Source: Phycisphaerae bacterium (GTDB lineage Bacteria; Planctomycetota; Phycisphaerae; UBA1845). From it: a DNA stretch of 64,000 nucleotides. The DNA lies in the NCBI GenBank assembly GCA_029260055.1, contig JAJDDX010000500.1:62001-126000 (forward strand), written 5' to 3'. A program made the position numbers and the translations under genes. Positions 49,986-58,224 of this stretch are shown here, in pieces; positions within the stretch are counted from its first letter, which is position 1; every line of letters begins with the position of its first letter. The notes below the pieces were generated by a model, which saw only the letters and a program-made list of their open reading frames with translations, had not been told where the DNA came from and did no database searches.

Positions 49986-50402
49986 TCAGGCTGCGACGAC
50001 AGCGAGGTCTTCGAGACGGCGCCACGAGGCATTCGTGAAGACAACCAGCGTTCCGGTACCAGACGACGCACCCTCGGCGCCCGCGCGACCGTCGGAAGCG
50101 TAGGCCACCCGTCCGTTGAAGCCGGTCGGGAGAGAGGCGACCGCGTAGGAAGGCATCGCGTGAGGACTCATGCTGCCGACCGTGGCGGCGGCCACGTCTT
50201 CGGGGTCGTGAGAGACTGCCACCGAGAGCGTGCCCGCGACCACCAGAGTCTTGATGGCCGCCTGACTGTCGAGGTCTGCGACGGTAACATCGGGCCAGAC
50301 CGCGGAATCCTTGCCGTCGGGGTCACCCGTTGGAAGGAGATCCATGTTGGGGCCAGGCACAAAAATCTGCGTCGTGCCGAGGTTCGTAATCGTAGCGTCC
50401 AT
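49986..50402 (-). CDS. Small structural protein, paralogue of 11066-11347, 138 aa
   Basis: ATG at 50402. The first 75 residues (ATITNLGTTQIFVPGP...AAIKTLVVAGTLSVAVSHDP) parallel the 93-residue protein near the lysis genes. The extra C-terminal 60 residues end in a beta segment (GTLVVFTNASWRRLEDLAVV). It lies just after the sheath. Its role may be decoration or connection of the sheath; unknown. Confidence 0.72.
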   Translation of the reverse strand: MDATITNLGTTQIFVPGPNMDLLPTGDPDGKDSAVWPDVTVADLDSQAAIKTLVVAGTLSVAVSHDPEDVAAATVGSMSPHAMPSYAVASLPTGFNGRVAYASDGRAGAEGASSGTGTLVVFTNASWRRLEDLAVVAA

Positions 50403-50445
50403 CTTGTCCTCTACCTCCCGGCAGTCCTACCTGCCGCTCATTGGT

Positions 50446-50466
50446 GGGTCCCCCGAAAAGGGACCC
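50446..50466 (-). other. Hairpin after the tail sheath gene
   Basis: GGGTCCC (50446-50452) and GGGACCC (50460-50466) pair perfectly in the gap following the sheath stop at 50471. The downstream sequence lacks a T-run, so termination would be weak. It may protect the 3' end of the abundant sheath message. Confidence 0.5.
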
Positions 50467-50470
50467 GTTA

Positions 50471-53017
50471 TCAGGTATCTGCGAACTTCTGTTGAAGGCG
50501 GAACACAATGAACTCGCCCGGGGTGTTGGCCGCGACGTAAACATCGCAGATGACCTCGCCTCGACCCTCGACGTCCGAGCCGTTGTTGGTCTCGTCGCAG
50601 ATGACCTTGAAGGCCGCTGCCGGGTTGCTGCCGGCGAACATGCCCTGCTGGAAGAGCCCCAACATGAAGGTCTCGACCGAGAACTGAATGCGTGCTCGAA
50701 GCTCGGCGCCGACATTCTCGAAGACGAAGCCGTGGGTCGAGTTGAAAATCGAGGTCTTCAAGAAGTTGAAGAGCCGCCGAACGTGGACGAAACGGAAATC
50801 GCCGGGGGGGTTCTCCAGGGTCCGAGCACCCCACACGACGCGCCCCGTCTGGGGGGTGTCGATGATGGCGTTGACCTGGGCCTGGAAGAAGATGTCGATC
50901 TCGGCGAACTCCAGCTTCCGCTCCAGGCCGATGCTGAAGTTGAGCCGACCGTCCGTGGTGCCCGCAGGAGCCTTGCCGACGCTCTTGGTCGAGTCCGTGC
51001 GCGCGTACACACCCGCGACGTGCCCAACGGGCGGGATGTTCAGGCCGCGGTCGGTGACCGGGTCTGCGATGCGGATGTAGGGGTAGTAGAGCGCCGCGTA
51101 GGAGCTGCTGATACCCAAGGTGTTCCGGCGATAATCCCGAGCGCCCTGAGGCGTAAGGCCCGGCGTGGTGGCCAGAATGATGAACCACTTGCCGTTGGTC
51201 TCTGCCTCGGCCACCTGGTCCACAGCCATCGTGACGTCGCCGGCCGCATCGGGAATGCCGATGTTGAGCAGCTCGTCCGTGGTCAGGAGCGCGTACATAC
51301 CGTCGCGGCCCGTCTTGAGCGTCGGGTCGGTCAGTTCGTTGCGACCGATGGCCGCCACACCGTCGGAACCACCCGTCAACTCGTCGGTGGTGATGAGATC
51401 AGCCGGCGTAGCCCAGTAGGCCGCCGTGATGATCGAGGCCGCCTCGTTGCCCGTCGGGCTCGCGAGGTGAGAGGACTCGGCCACCGCCGGTGCCTGTCCA
51501 ACCGCAGCGCGGAAGGCGAAGGCACCCGTGGTGTAGTTCACCGTGTTGTAGCCGGCCGGAGCACCCGCATCGACGTCACCCTGGAGGTTGCCAACCCCAT
51601 CATCCGTGATGGTCCGGGTCACGCCCGCGGTGTCCACGTAGGTGATCGAAACCGATCCGGCCTGAATGGGCACCTGGAGGGCTCCCGAACGGAAAGCCAC
51701 CGGAATGATCGGCGTGCTGCCCGTACCGTCGGTCGATCCGAAGTCGAGCTGGAGCCCGTCACCACCGCCAACCGCGTGCGAGACCGCCGCGCCGTCGAGG
51801 GAGTCGGGAGCGACGTCCTCGTTGGAGGGCTCGACGAACTGGATGAGGCTCGACCCGAGGTCCGGGTCATTGATGGCCGTCCCCACATAGTCAGCATCCG
51901 TCGGGTCGGCGAAGTCGACCTCGGAGAAGGTCTCTTGGAGGTCCCCATCGAGGGAAACAAGCACATCCCACTTCGAGTAGGACGCTGTCGCCCGCGTGAA
52001 GAAGTTCTCGTTGCCGCGGACCTGGACGTCCACGCCGTTGCCCCACACGCCAGCCGAGATGGGATCGATGTCCCATGCGCGCTGGGTGTAGGTCACCGAG
52101 ATGGGCAGGTTCTTCGAGGGGGCGCCAGCGCCCGCGTCGATAATGAACGAGGCCGAGCCCGTCGCGTAGTCGATGGTGCCCGGAGCCGAAAGGGTCGGGA
52201 GGGCTCCGACCGGGAAGACTCCCGCTCCGTCGTCCGTGATGGACAAAACCGTCCCTTGGGGGGTGTAGTCGGCGTTCGGGGGCGTGGTGATGAGAGGCGC
52301 GTTCGCGGTGACCACCGATAGCGTGCAGAAGCCCGTCTCGTAGTCGATGTAGCCGCGAAGCTCACCGGTCCCGTCGTAGAGACGGCCCTGGCCCTCGTCG
52401 CCTGCCGTCGGGGCGAAGCCGCCGCCGGTGTCGCCGTCCTTGTAGGGCGTGTCGTCAGGGCCAGCCACGTGGGTGTTGACGATCACGCTGCCCGGGACCG
52501 GGAGGGCCGCGAGCTTGAAGCTGAAGTCGACCACGATGCCATCGGGCGTCGAGGACATGACCAGCGCTTCGCCCGACACAGGGGTCCCGTCGGTGATCCA
52601 CGAGATCACCGCCGAACCAGGCTCCACCGCCGTGTGGAGCAAGGTCACCGGACCAGCACCGCCAGACGAATAGTCCTTCTCCGTACCGTCACCGGTCGCG
52701 AGGGACTCGGCCGCCCAATCAGACGTGACGAAACCGTCAGCCACCACCGCGTCCGATGCCACGACACGAACCACGTAGGCCCGACGTCCACCGTTCGCGA
52801 AGAAGGCGTACAGGTGCGTCGGCATCTGCCCCTTCTCAGTGAAGGTACCGAACTGCCGGGAAAACGCCTCGTAACCCGTGACGAGAACGGCCTCGTTGAC
52901 GGGTCCTTTGGGCGTGAACCCGATCGTTCCGTAGTTGGACGTCGAAACGCCTTGAATCGGGGCCAGACCTCGGGCCTGTTCCTCGACATATACACCGGGA
53001 TGGAGTCGCTCTGCCAT
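50471..53017 (-). CDS. Tail sheath protein, 848 aa
   Basis: The N-terminus LHPGVYVEEQARGLAPIQGV and the FFANGGRRAYVVRVV segment are diagnostic of phage contractile sheaths. The C-terminal part has the conserved RRLFNFLKTSIFNSTHGFVF, NTPGEFIVFRLQQKF and VICDETNNGSD elements. At 848 residues it is longer than T4 gp18 (659), because large beta-rich domains with IxYxTG modules are inserted in the middle. I chose the ATG at 53017, which has GGAGGG five bases upstream, over an in-frame GTG at 53023. Confidence 0.94.
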   Translation of the reverse strand: MAERLHPGVYVEEQARGLAPIQGVSTSNYGTIGFTPKGPVNEAVLVTGYEAFSRQFGTFTEKGQMPTHLYAFFANGGRRAYVVRVVASDAVVADGFVTSDWAAESLATGDGTEKDYSSGGAGPVTLLHTAVEPGSAVISWITDGTPVSGEALVMSSTPDGIVVDFSFKLAALPVPGSVIVNTHVAGPDDTPYKDGDTGGGFAPTAGDEGQGRLYDGTGELRGYIDYETGFCTLSVVTANAPLITTPPNADYTPQGTVLSITDDGAGVFPVGALPTLSAPGTIDYATGSASFIIDAGAGAPSKNLPISVTYTQRAWDIDPISAGVWGNGVDVQVRGNENFFTRATASYSKWDVLVSLDGDLQETFSEVDFADPTDADYVGTAINDPDLGSSLIQFVEPSNEDVAPDSLDGAAVSHAVGGGDGLQLDFGSTDGTGSTPIIPVAFRSGALQVPIQAGSVSITYVDTAGVTRTITDDGVGNLQGDVDAGAPAGYNTVNYTTGAFAFRAAVGQAPAVAESSHLASPTGNEAASIITAAYWATPADLITTDELTGGSDGVAAIGRNELTDPTLKTGRDGMYALLTTDELLNIGIPDAAGDVTMAVDQVAEAETNGKWFIILATTPGLTPQGARDYRRNTLGISSSYAALYYPYIRIADPVTDRGLNIPPVGHVAGVYARTDSTKSVGKAPAGTTDGRLNFSIGLERKLEFAEIDIFFQAQVNAIIDTPQTGRVVWGARTLENPPGDFRFVHVRRLFNFLKTSIFNSTHGFVFENVGAELRARIQFSVETFMLGLFQQGMFAGSNPAAAFKVICDETNNGSDVEGRGEVICDVYVAANTPGEFIVFRLQQKFADT

Positions 53018-53027
53018 CGTCACCCTC

Positions 53028-53097
53028 CGTCCAAAAGGACGTAGATCTCAAGAGATCCGAAAGATGTCTATCAGCGCAGTAGACCTAGCTACTGCGC
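53028..53097 (-). promoter_or_regulatory. Structured leader of the sheath gene (three hairpins)
   Basis: Within 70 bases upstream of the sheath there are three stems: GCGCAGTAG/CTACTGCGC at 53074-53097 (overlapping the upstream stop codon), GATCTC/GAGATC around 53045-53058, and CGTCC-AAAA-GGACG at 53028-53041 directly before the ribosome-binding site. They may stabilise the sheath message or end most upstream transcripts. Confidence 0.5.
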
Positions 53098-53516
53098 CGT
53101 CGCCCACGCCTTTTCTTGGGTGTGGGTGACTCCTCCTCCGGCTTCTTCGACGACTCCGTCTCAGCATCTACTGGCGCTGAGTCTACTTCTGCTTCGGTTG
53201 CCGGCGATGCTACCACATCATCCGGCCCAGACGCAGAGGAACCAGGTTCCTCAACCTCCGGTGCTTCCTCGACCTCCGGTACGCTTTTCGGAACCTCCAC
53301 GACGGAGACCTCCTTTGGCGGGGGAGCTGAAGCGGGAACTGGTGCAGACGTCTGCACAGGCGGGTCCGGCAACCTCTTCACCAGGTCGGCATTCAGGAGA
53401 TGCTGAACGGATGCCACGGACGCCTCGAACTTCATCCTCGGCGTGAGGACGATCGGTCCTTGCGTGGGATGGTTGATCGCGGCGGTCGTTCGCCCCTTGT
53501 AGTACCAGTGGGCCAT
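53085..53516 (-). CDS. Small protein with disordered acidic linker and basic tail, 143 aa
   Basis: The first 53 residues form a small folded unit (YYKGRTTAAINHPTQGPIVL, SVQHLLNADLVKRLPDP), similar in layout to the N-terminus of the 151-residue gene at 59054. A Pro/Glu/Val-rich linker of about 75 residues follows and the protein ends in KKRRGRRRSS. A 16-base palindrome sits exactly at the junction, encoding VQTSA. Likely a neck or tail-terminator accessory; it is coupled to the sheath message. Confidence 0.7.
   Translation of the reverse strand: MAHWYYKGRTTAAINHPTQGPIVLTPRMKFEASVASVQHLLNADLVKRLPDPPVQTSAPVPASAPPPKEVSVVEVPKSVPEVEEAPEVEEPGSSASGPDDVVASPATEAEVDSAPVDAETESSKKPEEESPTPKKRRGRRRSS
53342..53357. 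repeat. Dispersed 16-bp palindrome, copy 4 (inside coding)
   Basis: Perfect GTGCAGACGTCTGCAC in frame, encoding VQTSA at the boundary between the folded N-terminal unit and the Pro-rich linker of the 143-residue gene, the same frame as copy 3. Confidence 0.9.
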
Positions 53517-54284
53517 TCAGCAGTCCTCCTCCTCACCTCGGAACGGGTTGCCCTTATACCGCACATTCGACCCCACGTTCCTACGTGTGTTCACGTTCAC
53601 GGTCACGGTCTGTGCGGTGCGGGCGATGGAGGGCTCCCTGAAGTCTAGCTCGGCTTCAACTCTCAGGGAAAACGTGTGCCCTTGCAACCTATCGGTCACA
53701 TCCACGATCTCGTTGAGGGCCGCGATGGACTCCACGAAAGCGTAGTAGCCGCGGTCGCACCCCTCCGAGTCCTTGAGAAAAACCTGCCCATACGCCCAAA
53801 AGTGCTTCCCGACCTTCCGCAGCATCTTGTCGGCCTGGGATCGGTGACGCGCTCTGATGTGGAGGTCGTAGCTAATGTTGTAGGGGTAGGCGTACCGCTT
53901 GATCTCGACCTTGTCGGGGATCTGTCGGCCCGTCCCGGGAACGTCCTTCATCGTCGCGCCGGGTGCCGCGAGGAAATACTCGAACCCGCCCGCGTGCCAT
54001 CGCTGCATGTCGGGGTCGATGGATCCGCGCGACACGACGACGGCAGGGAGCAGGTGCTCCTGGTAGACGGGGTCCGGCTCACCCATGAGGATGGGAATCA
54101 TCCCGTCGTACTGAGGGGGACCGGTCACACCTGTCACACGGAGCGCATAGGTCTGCACCTCTTCACCGTCGAGAACGATCGTGATCAGCTCTCCGCCCAT
54201 GGTCTCGGCGAGCCCGACATCGTAATCCTCCAGGAATACGCTGCCGGTGCGGTGGCCGGCGCCGAACGGTACGGTCTCGGCCAC
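53517..54284 (-). CDS. Tail-terminator-like neck/tail protein, 255 aa
   Basis: GTG at 54284, followed without a gap by the 143-residue gene. It has FLEDYDVGLAETMGGELITI, RVTGVTGPPQYDGMIPILM, a basic PVxFxY-like KRYAYPYNISYDLHI segment and a C-terminal FSLRVEAELDFREPS. This pattern recurs in proteins encoded next to sheath genes in large contractile phages. Those proteins are thought to finish the tail or form the neck. It is probably at the tail-head junction. Confidence 0.65.
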   Translation of the reverse strand: MAETVPFGAGHRTGSVFLEDYDVGLAETMGGELITIVLDGEEVQTYALRVTGVTGPPQYDGMIPILMGEPDPVYQEHLLPAVVVSRGSIDPDMQRWHAGGFEYFLAAPGATMKDVPGTGRQIPDKVEIKRYAYPYNISYDLHIRARHRSQADKMLRKVGKHFWAYGQVFLKDSEGCDRGYYAFVESIAALNEIVDVTDRLQGHTFSLRVEAELDFREPSIARTAQTVTVNVNTRRNVGSNVRYKGNPFRGEEEDC

Positions 54285-54290
54285 CCCGCC

Positions 54291-54443
54291 TCAGACCTCG
54301 TCGAGGCTGTCGTCGTTGTCACCATCGTCGCCGACGTCGGTGTCGTCATCCAGGTCCCGAGTCAGCATCTCGTTTTCCTGCTGCTGGAAGTGTCCAACCG
54401 CCTTGCCGAGGACCGTGTTGACCTGCTCGATGTCGATGTTCAT
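54291..54443 (-). CDS. Very small acidic protein, 50 aa
   Basis: A 50-codon gene starting with ATG at 54443 behind a clear TAGGAGAAAAG site. The N-terminal 27 residues form an amphipathic helix with GHFQQQENEM. The last 22 residues are almost all Asp/Gly/Asn (DDDTDVGDDGDNDD). A short, highly acidic tail could mimic DNA or bind divalent ions. It sits between two neck-region genes; function unknown. Confidence 0.75.
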   Translation of the reverse strand: MNIDIEQVNTVLGKAVGHFQQQENEMLTRDLDDDTDVGDDGDNDDSLDEV

Positions 54444-54452
54444 TCTTTTCTC

Positions 54453-55262
54453 CTACACGCTGGGGGTGTCGCCGTCGAGGATGAGGTCCTGAAGAGGGCG
54501 CACCTTCTTCGCGAACGAAGGTCGGCCCTTGGCCTTCCGTATAGGACGCTGCCATCTGCGTTCGCCCAAGGCAACAAGCCGCTTCGTCCACCAACGCCAC
54601 AGCGCCGGTTCCACACTCGCCTGAATCTTGCGGAGCGACGGCCTGATGTGGGCGACGTGCTGCTCGCCGACGAGGCCATACTCGGCCCGGATAATCTCGA
54701 ACATGAGGTCCCGGCTGACCTTCCGGCTCAACAGGGTCGGATGGGGCCGCTGGAGCTTGACCCCCAGGTCCCTCAGCTCAGCGTCGACCTGGCTCTTCCG
54801 ATCCTTGGTCCGGTAGCCCTCGATGATCTTCACCTCACGCTCGGTGATGCGCCTGCTCATGATCGCCGCCACCTTCCGATCGGGCTCGAAAGGCAAGGTC
54901 TCCATCGTCCACGGGTTGTAGCGCTCCAGGACGAGCACCGCGGGGTCAGCGGGAGTGCGGCCTCGGGCCTTCGGGGTAACGTAGAGGACCACCCTGGCCT
55001 TGTCGGTGACCTTCAATCGGTTCGAGTGTGCGTACCCTGGGAGGGAGACACCATAAACCTGGTCCTTGCCGACGGTGAACTGCTGGACCTTCAGGTTTTT
55101 GGCGTACCCAGGAATGTCTGGCGCCGTAGACTGGAGCAGCTCCAGATACTCCTCCGCAATCATCGCCGGGTACTGGTTCATCATCCCGGTGATGCGCGCC
55201 GAAAGCTCCTCCATGAGCTGCCACATCTTACGGTTGCCGGTGGCCTCGGTGATCGAGATCAC
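54453..55262 (-). CDS. Neck/tail-region structural protein, 269 aa
   Basis: The GTG at 55262 overlaps the previous stop as GTGA, fixing the start. The protein is mixed alpha/beta. It has PGYAKNLKVQQFTVGKDQVY and DKARVVLYVTPKARG, a helical MSRRITEREVKIIEG segment and a basic C-terminus with WWTKRLVALGERRW and KAKGRPSFAKK. It belongs to the head-tail junction cluster; a tail-completion or minor neck role is inferred from position. Confidence 0.7.
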   Translation of the reverse strand: MISITEATGNRKMWQLMEELSARITGMMNQYPAMIAEEYLELLQSTAPDIPGYAKNLKVQQFTVGKDQVYGVSLPGYAHSNRLKVTDKARVVLYVTPKARGRTPADPAVLVLERYNPWTMETLPFEPDRKVAAIMSRRITEREVKIIEGYRTKDRKSQVDAELRDLGVKLQRPHPTLLSRKVSRDLMFEIIRAEYGLVGEQHVAHIRPSLRKIQASVEPALWRWWTKRLVALGERRWQRPIRKAKGRPSFAKKVRPLQDLILDGDTPSV

Positions 55263-55654
55263 GGTTTCACCAGCATCTTCTCGACCGGAACCAGGCGGTC
55301 GTCGAGCATCGGTGAGTGGTGGGCGCACAGGCCGACAGTCCCACCGTCCTCCGTGGGGTGCCTGAGGAAACCCGCCCCGTCCTTCGACTGCGGTTTGCCG
55401 CAGCGAATGCAGTGGCTCGCGATGGCCTCTCGATCGAGGGGCCCTTGGTACCGGCGGAAGCTCTTGCCACCGAGGGGTCCGCCGCACCTGTTGCCCTGGT
55501 CACAATCGGTCTCCCCACGGTCCATGGCCTTCCACAGCCGGCGGCACATCGAGCACGGAAACGCGAAGCCCATGCTGATGGCGAGCTGGGCCTTCTGGAC
55601 CGCCTCGATCCTCAACCCGAGCCTATGTTTCTCGGGAGTAACGTTCTTCGGCAT
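55259..55654 (-). CDS. Multi-Cys zinc protein in the neck cluster, 131 aa
   Basis: ATG at 55654 (TGATG overlap). Metal ligands come in order C34-x2-C37, C51, C57, C82-x2-C85, C110 and H112/H113. This fits two zinc sites around a helical core. A small zinc protein in the head-tail gene cluster is common in T4-like phages, but I do not see an HNH or other catalytic signature. It is co-translated with the gene on each side. Confidence 0.75.
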   Translation of the reverse strand: MPKNVTPEKHRLGLRIEAVQKAQLAISMGFAFPCSMCRRLWKAMDRGETDCDQGNRCGGPLGGKSFRRYQGPLDREAIASHCIRCGKPQSKDGAGFLRHPTEDGGTVGLCAHHSPMLDDRLVPVEKMLVKP

Positions 55655-56103
55655 CAGCGACCAGGGGCACCTTTGTAGGGACCTGCTTTGGACCGGACGT
55701 AGTTGGGTCCGCGGTTGGGCTCCGGGTCGGGACTGTCTCCGACGACGTCTGGGTCAAGGATCCAGATGTCGTATCGGTCGGGGTCCACGTCGACCTGGAC
55801 GTCCGAACCCGAGCTGGTGTCGCGCACACGCACGATCCGGGTCTCGTCGAGGATGTCCTCGATGTAGCCCTCGGCAACCGCCACGCCATCCTTGGTCCGA
55901 ACAACGACGCTGGCTCCCAGGACAAGCGGCGTCACCTCCTTGGAGCCCACCTCGCGCCCGTGACGGTGATCTGTGGGCCACGGCTTCTCCCCCGAGGGGT
56001 TCGGTGCATCCGGTTCGCCACCGAAGCCTCCAAAATAGTCCAACTCGGACTCATGGAGAGCGCGATCAAGCTGGTCAGCCAGTGACTCTTTGACGTGCTT
56101 CAC
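55654..56103 (-). CDS. Head-tail cluster protein with small beta barrel, 149 aa
   Basis: The GTG at 56103 overlaps the preceding stop as GTGA. A 40-residue charged helix (KHVKESLADQLDRALHESEL) is followed by a disordered Gly/Pro segment. A compact beta unit then follows, VLGASVVVRTKDGVAVAEGY and EDILDETRIVRVRDT, with DPDRYDIWILD at its end. Probably an accessory connector component. Family unknown. Confidence 0.68.
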   Translation of the reverse strand: MKHVKESLADQLDRALHESELDYFGGFGGEPDAPNPSGEKPWPTDHRHGREVGSKEVTPLVLGASVVVRTKDGVAVAEGYIEDILDETRIVRVRDTSSGSDVQVDVDPDRYDIWILDPDVVGDSPDPEPNRGPNYVRSKAGPYKGAPGR

Positions 56104-56687
56104 GGTGTCACCTCTTCCACCCGACGGGCCGCGTCGAACCGGGTCTTGTGGACCAACTCCATGCGCCACATGACGAAGACCTCAGAGGTGAAGACGTTGC
56201 CGGACTGGTTGGCCTTCTTCACGTCCCAGTAGCGGAACTTGCGGTCGCCGAAAGGCTTGAAGTCGAAGTCCCTGTTGTCCCACAGCTCGATGACGTCGCC
56301 CTCCTTCGGGTCCGGCGCGCCGACATCCTCCAGGTCCTTGCGGGCGATCCACAGAACGGCCTCGGACTCCTGCTGCTGGCCCTCGATGGCCGCGTCCGCA
56401 TTCACATCGGTCTCCTGGTTCCACTCGAAGCCGCCCCATGTCTCCCAGGGGCCGGCGAAGTCGAAGTCGCCACCGTCGGTCGGCTCGCCGTAGAGAGGGT
56501 GGCGGTTCTTCGCTCGACGGACCTGGTAGATGCGGATCTGGGTGCCGGAGAGCCGGTTGCTCTCCTGAGCGACCGAGTCCCAGAACGGCAGCTCGACCGT
56601 GACGTTGTCGTCGTCCGGGAAGATGCGCCGGATCCGGTTGACCCCGCCCCCCTTGTAGAGGGTGTTGTTGTCCTTCGCCTTCGCCAC
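56100..56687 (-). CDS. Neck/connector protein, 195 aa
   Basis: GTG at 56687. Residues 25-60 and 110-190 show a beta-rich pattern with VELPFWDSVAQESNRLSGTQ and ARKDLEDVGAPDPKEGDVIE. RKFRYWDVKKANQSGNVFTS and VMWRMELVHKTRFDA follow. The AR-K-x-(F/L)-E-x-x-G...DG-x-V-I-x-(L/F)-W signature recurs in phage neck proteins at this point of the gene order. Likely part of the gp13/gp14-type neck. Confidence 0.68.
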   Translation of the reverse strand: MAKAKDNNTLYKGGGVNRIRRIFPDDDNVTVELPFWDSVAQESNRLSGTQIRIYQVRRAKNRHPLYGEPTDGGDFDFAGPWETWGGFEWNQETDVNADAAIEGQQQESEAVLWIARKDLEDVGAPDPKEGDVIELWDNRDFDFKPFGDRKFRYWDVKKANQSGNVFTSEVFVMWRMELVHKTRFDAARRVEEVTP

Positions 56688-56696
56688 GACCCTATC

Positions 56697-57539
56697 CTAC
56701 AGCCCCACCCGCTTCAGCTCGGCCTTCGCCCACTTCTTGGCCGCGTTGAGGCCGCTGAAGTGACCCTTCCCGATGGACGGCTTCTCGCCCCCAAGGTTCA
56801 CGACCTCATCCTGCTCGATGTCGACGTCGTAGGTGAACACGGTCTCGCGCGTGGCTCCCGGCTTGAGTCCCGCCTGGCGAACGATCTCCCCCACCCGCGT
56901 CCCGTTGTAGAGGATGTCCGTTTCCTCGGCGCCGAGCCGGCGAAACTCCAGGCCCTTGCCCTTGGCCTTCTTGAGGATGCGGTAGAACCCGCGAGCGCGG
57001 TCGGACTTGAACGCTCGGTCGGCCATCTTTCCCGACGCCAGACGATCAACCTCCCTCATCTCCGAATATCGGCCGCCGCCCTTCGCGACGAGCTTCACGT
57101 ACTCGATGCCCAACTCCTTGGCGATGTGCCTCCGAACGCTCGTCGGACTGAACCGGCTCTTCGGGTCGGCCTTCACCACGGCCTTGGCCGCCGCGATAAG
57201 CTTGGTGTCGTCCATCTCGACTTCCATGCCGTTTTCGTTCTCGCCGAGCACCGACCCCATCGTGACGAAACCGGGAGCGGACAGCTCGCCGCTCACCGCC
57301 ATCTTCATCTTCCCGAGGTTCGAGCGACGCATGGCCTCGGCCTGCCTCGACCGCTTCCGCCGCCGGCCGTGGAGCTGGACGTCTCCGGCCGTGCCCCTCG
57401 TGACGCGCTTGTACTGCTTGATGACCTTGTAGCGTTCACCATCCTTGCTCATCGAGCAGGCGTCCTTCTTGGGGCAGAACTTGCCGTTGCTCGCGTGATA
57501 GGTGCCACACCCCTCACACAGCGACTTCGTTTCAATCAT
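56697..57539 (-). CDS. Zinc-ribbon protein with basic central and C-terminal domains, 280 aa
   Basis: The ATG at 57539 (or GTG at 57542) overlaps the previous stop. Four cysteines (C8, C11, C22, C28) form an N-terminal zinc site. It is followed by a basic stretch (QYKRVTRGTAGDVQLHGRRR), a mixed domain and a C-terminal segment with PSIGKGHFSGLNAAKKWAKA. Virion cluster genes with such mixed zinc and basic domains may package or anchor DNA. Not recognised. Confidence 0.72.
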   Translation of the reverse strand: MIETKSLCEGCGTYHASNGKFCPKKDACSMSKDGERYKVIKQYKRVTRGTAGDVQLHGRRRKRSRQAEAMRRSNLGKMKMAVSGELSAPGFVTMGSVLGENENGMEVEMDDTKLIAAAKAVVKADPKSRFSPTSVRRHIAKELGIEYVKLVAKGGGRYSEMREVDRLASGKMADRAFKSDRARGFYRILKKAKGKGLEFRRLGAEETDILYNGTRVGEIVRQAGLKPGATRETVFTYDVDIEQDEVVNLGGEKPSIGKGHFSGLNAAKKWAKAELKRVGL

Positions 57540-58222
57540 CACGCACCCTTCCGGACCACATCCTTCTCAATCTTCTTGAAGAGCTTGTCGAACTTGCGGG
57601 CCTTCGTGATGCCTGTGCCCGGGATGCCCTTGTTCAGGGGACCCTTCTCCATGCCGTGCTGGAAACTACGCCGCACACCCTTTTGGGTCTGCCTGGTCGC
57701 CTTTGGGAGCTTGGTGTTCACCCGGTATGGACCCTTCAGGTAGCCGTACTTCGTCATGGCCCATCGACAGATGTTCCAGGCCGCCTTCTCGGACTTCCCG
57801 CGCTTGTGCTTGAGGGCCAGCATGCAGTGACGAATCTGCGCTGGGACCATCTCCTTCGGCGCCTTGCCGACAGGAGTGGCCTTCGCCTTCGTGCCCGTAG
57901 GCTCCTGCTTGGCCGCCGCCCTGGCCGCCTTCTTCTCCTGGCGGGCCTTCTTGTTGGCGGCCAACGCAGCACGCGTGGCCTCCTTGGCCTTCCGCGCCTT
58001 GGTCTTCTGAGCCTTGGCTATCGCCGCCGTCTTCTTCTTCGCTGCTGCCTGGGGCGTGGGTTTCTTGATCGTGCGCCTCTTGGACGCAGCCTTCTTCTGG
58101 CGCTTCTGCTGCGCCTGCTGAGCCGGCTCTTGGCGCTCGTCGTCGTCCTTCGGAGGGTTGGGTCCCTCCGGTGGGCGTGGCCCCTGTGGAGCCTCAATAA
58201 GCGGCATGAGCAAGTCCAGCAT
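57539..58222 (-). CDS. Histone-H1-like basic protein with phage C-terminal domain, 227 aa
   Basis: ATG at 58222 with GGGGTG (a GTG at 58228 is also possible). Residues about 30-130 are Lys/Ala/Arg repeats (AAAKKKTAAIAKAQKTKARK, KKARQEKKAARAAAKQ), the hallmark of histone H1-like DNA-binding tails. The C-terminal domain has RHCMLALKHKRGKSEKAAWN and ICRWAMTKYGYLKGPY, a phage motif related to the one in the gene at 9054. It probably binds and condenses DNA inside the head or ejected DNA. No enzyme motif. Confidence 0.72.
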   Translation of the reverse strand: MLDLLMPLIEAPQGPRPPEGPNPPKDDDERQEPAQQAQQKRQKKAASKRRTIKKPTPQAAAKKKTAAIAKAQKTKARKAKEATRAALAANKKARQEKKAARAAAKQEPTGTKAKATPVGKAPKEMVPAQIRHCMLALKHKRGKSEKAAWNICRWAMTKYGYLKGPYRVNTKLPKATRQTQKGVRRSFQHGMEKGPLNKGIPGTGITKARKFDKLFKKIEKDVVRKGA

Positions 58223-58224
58223 GG

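Noticed and set aside
53676..56093. Long open frame (805 codons) on the plus strand, and others at 839-2695, 44553-46460 and 61254-62579
   Set aside because: They lie opposite clearly recognisable minus-strand genes, have Arg/Asp/Val/Leu-rich shadow composition and no family pattern. Long antisense frames are expected in GC-rich phages.
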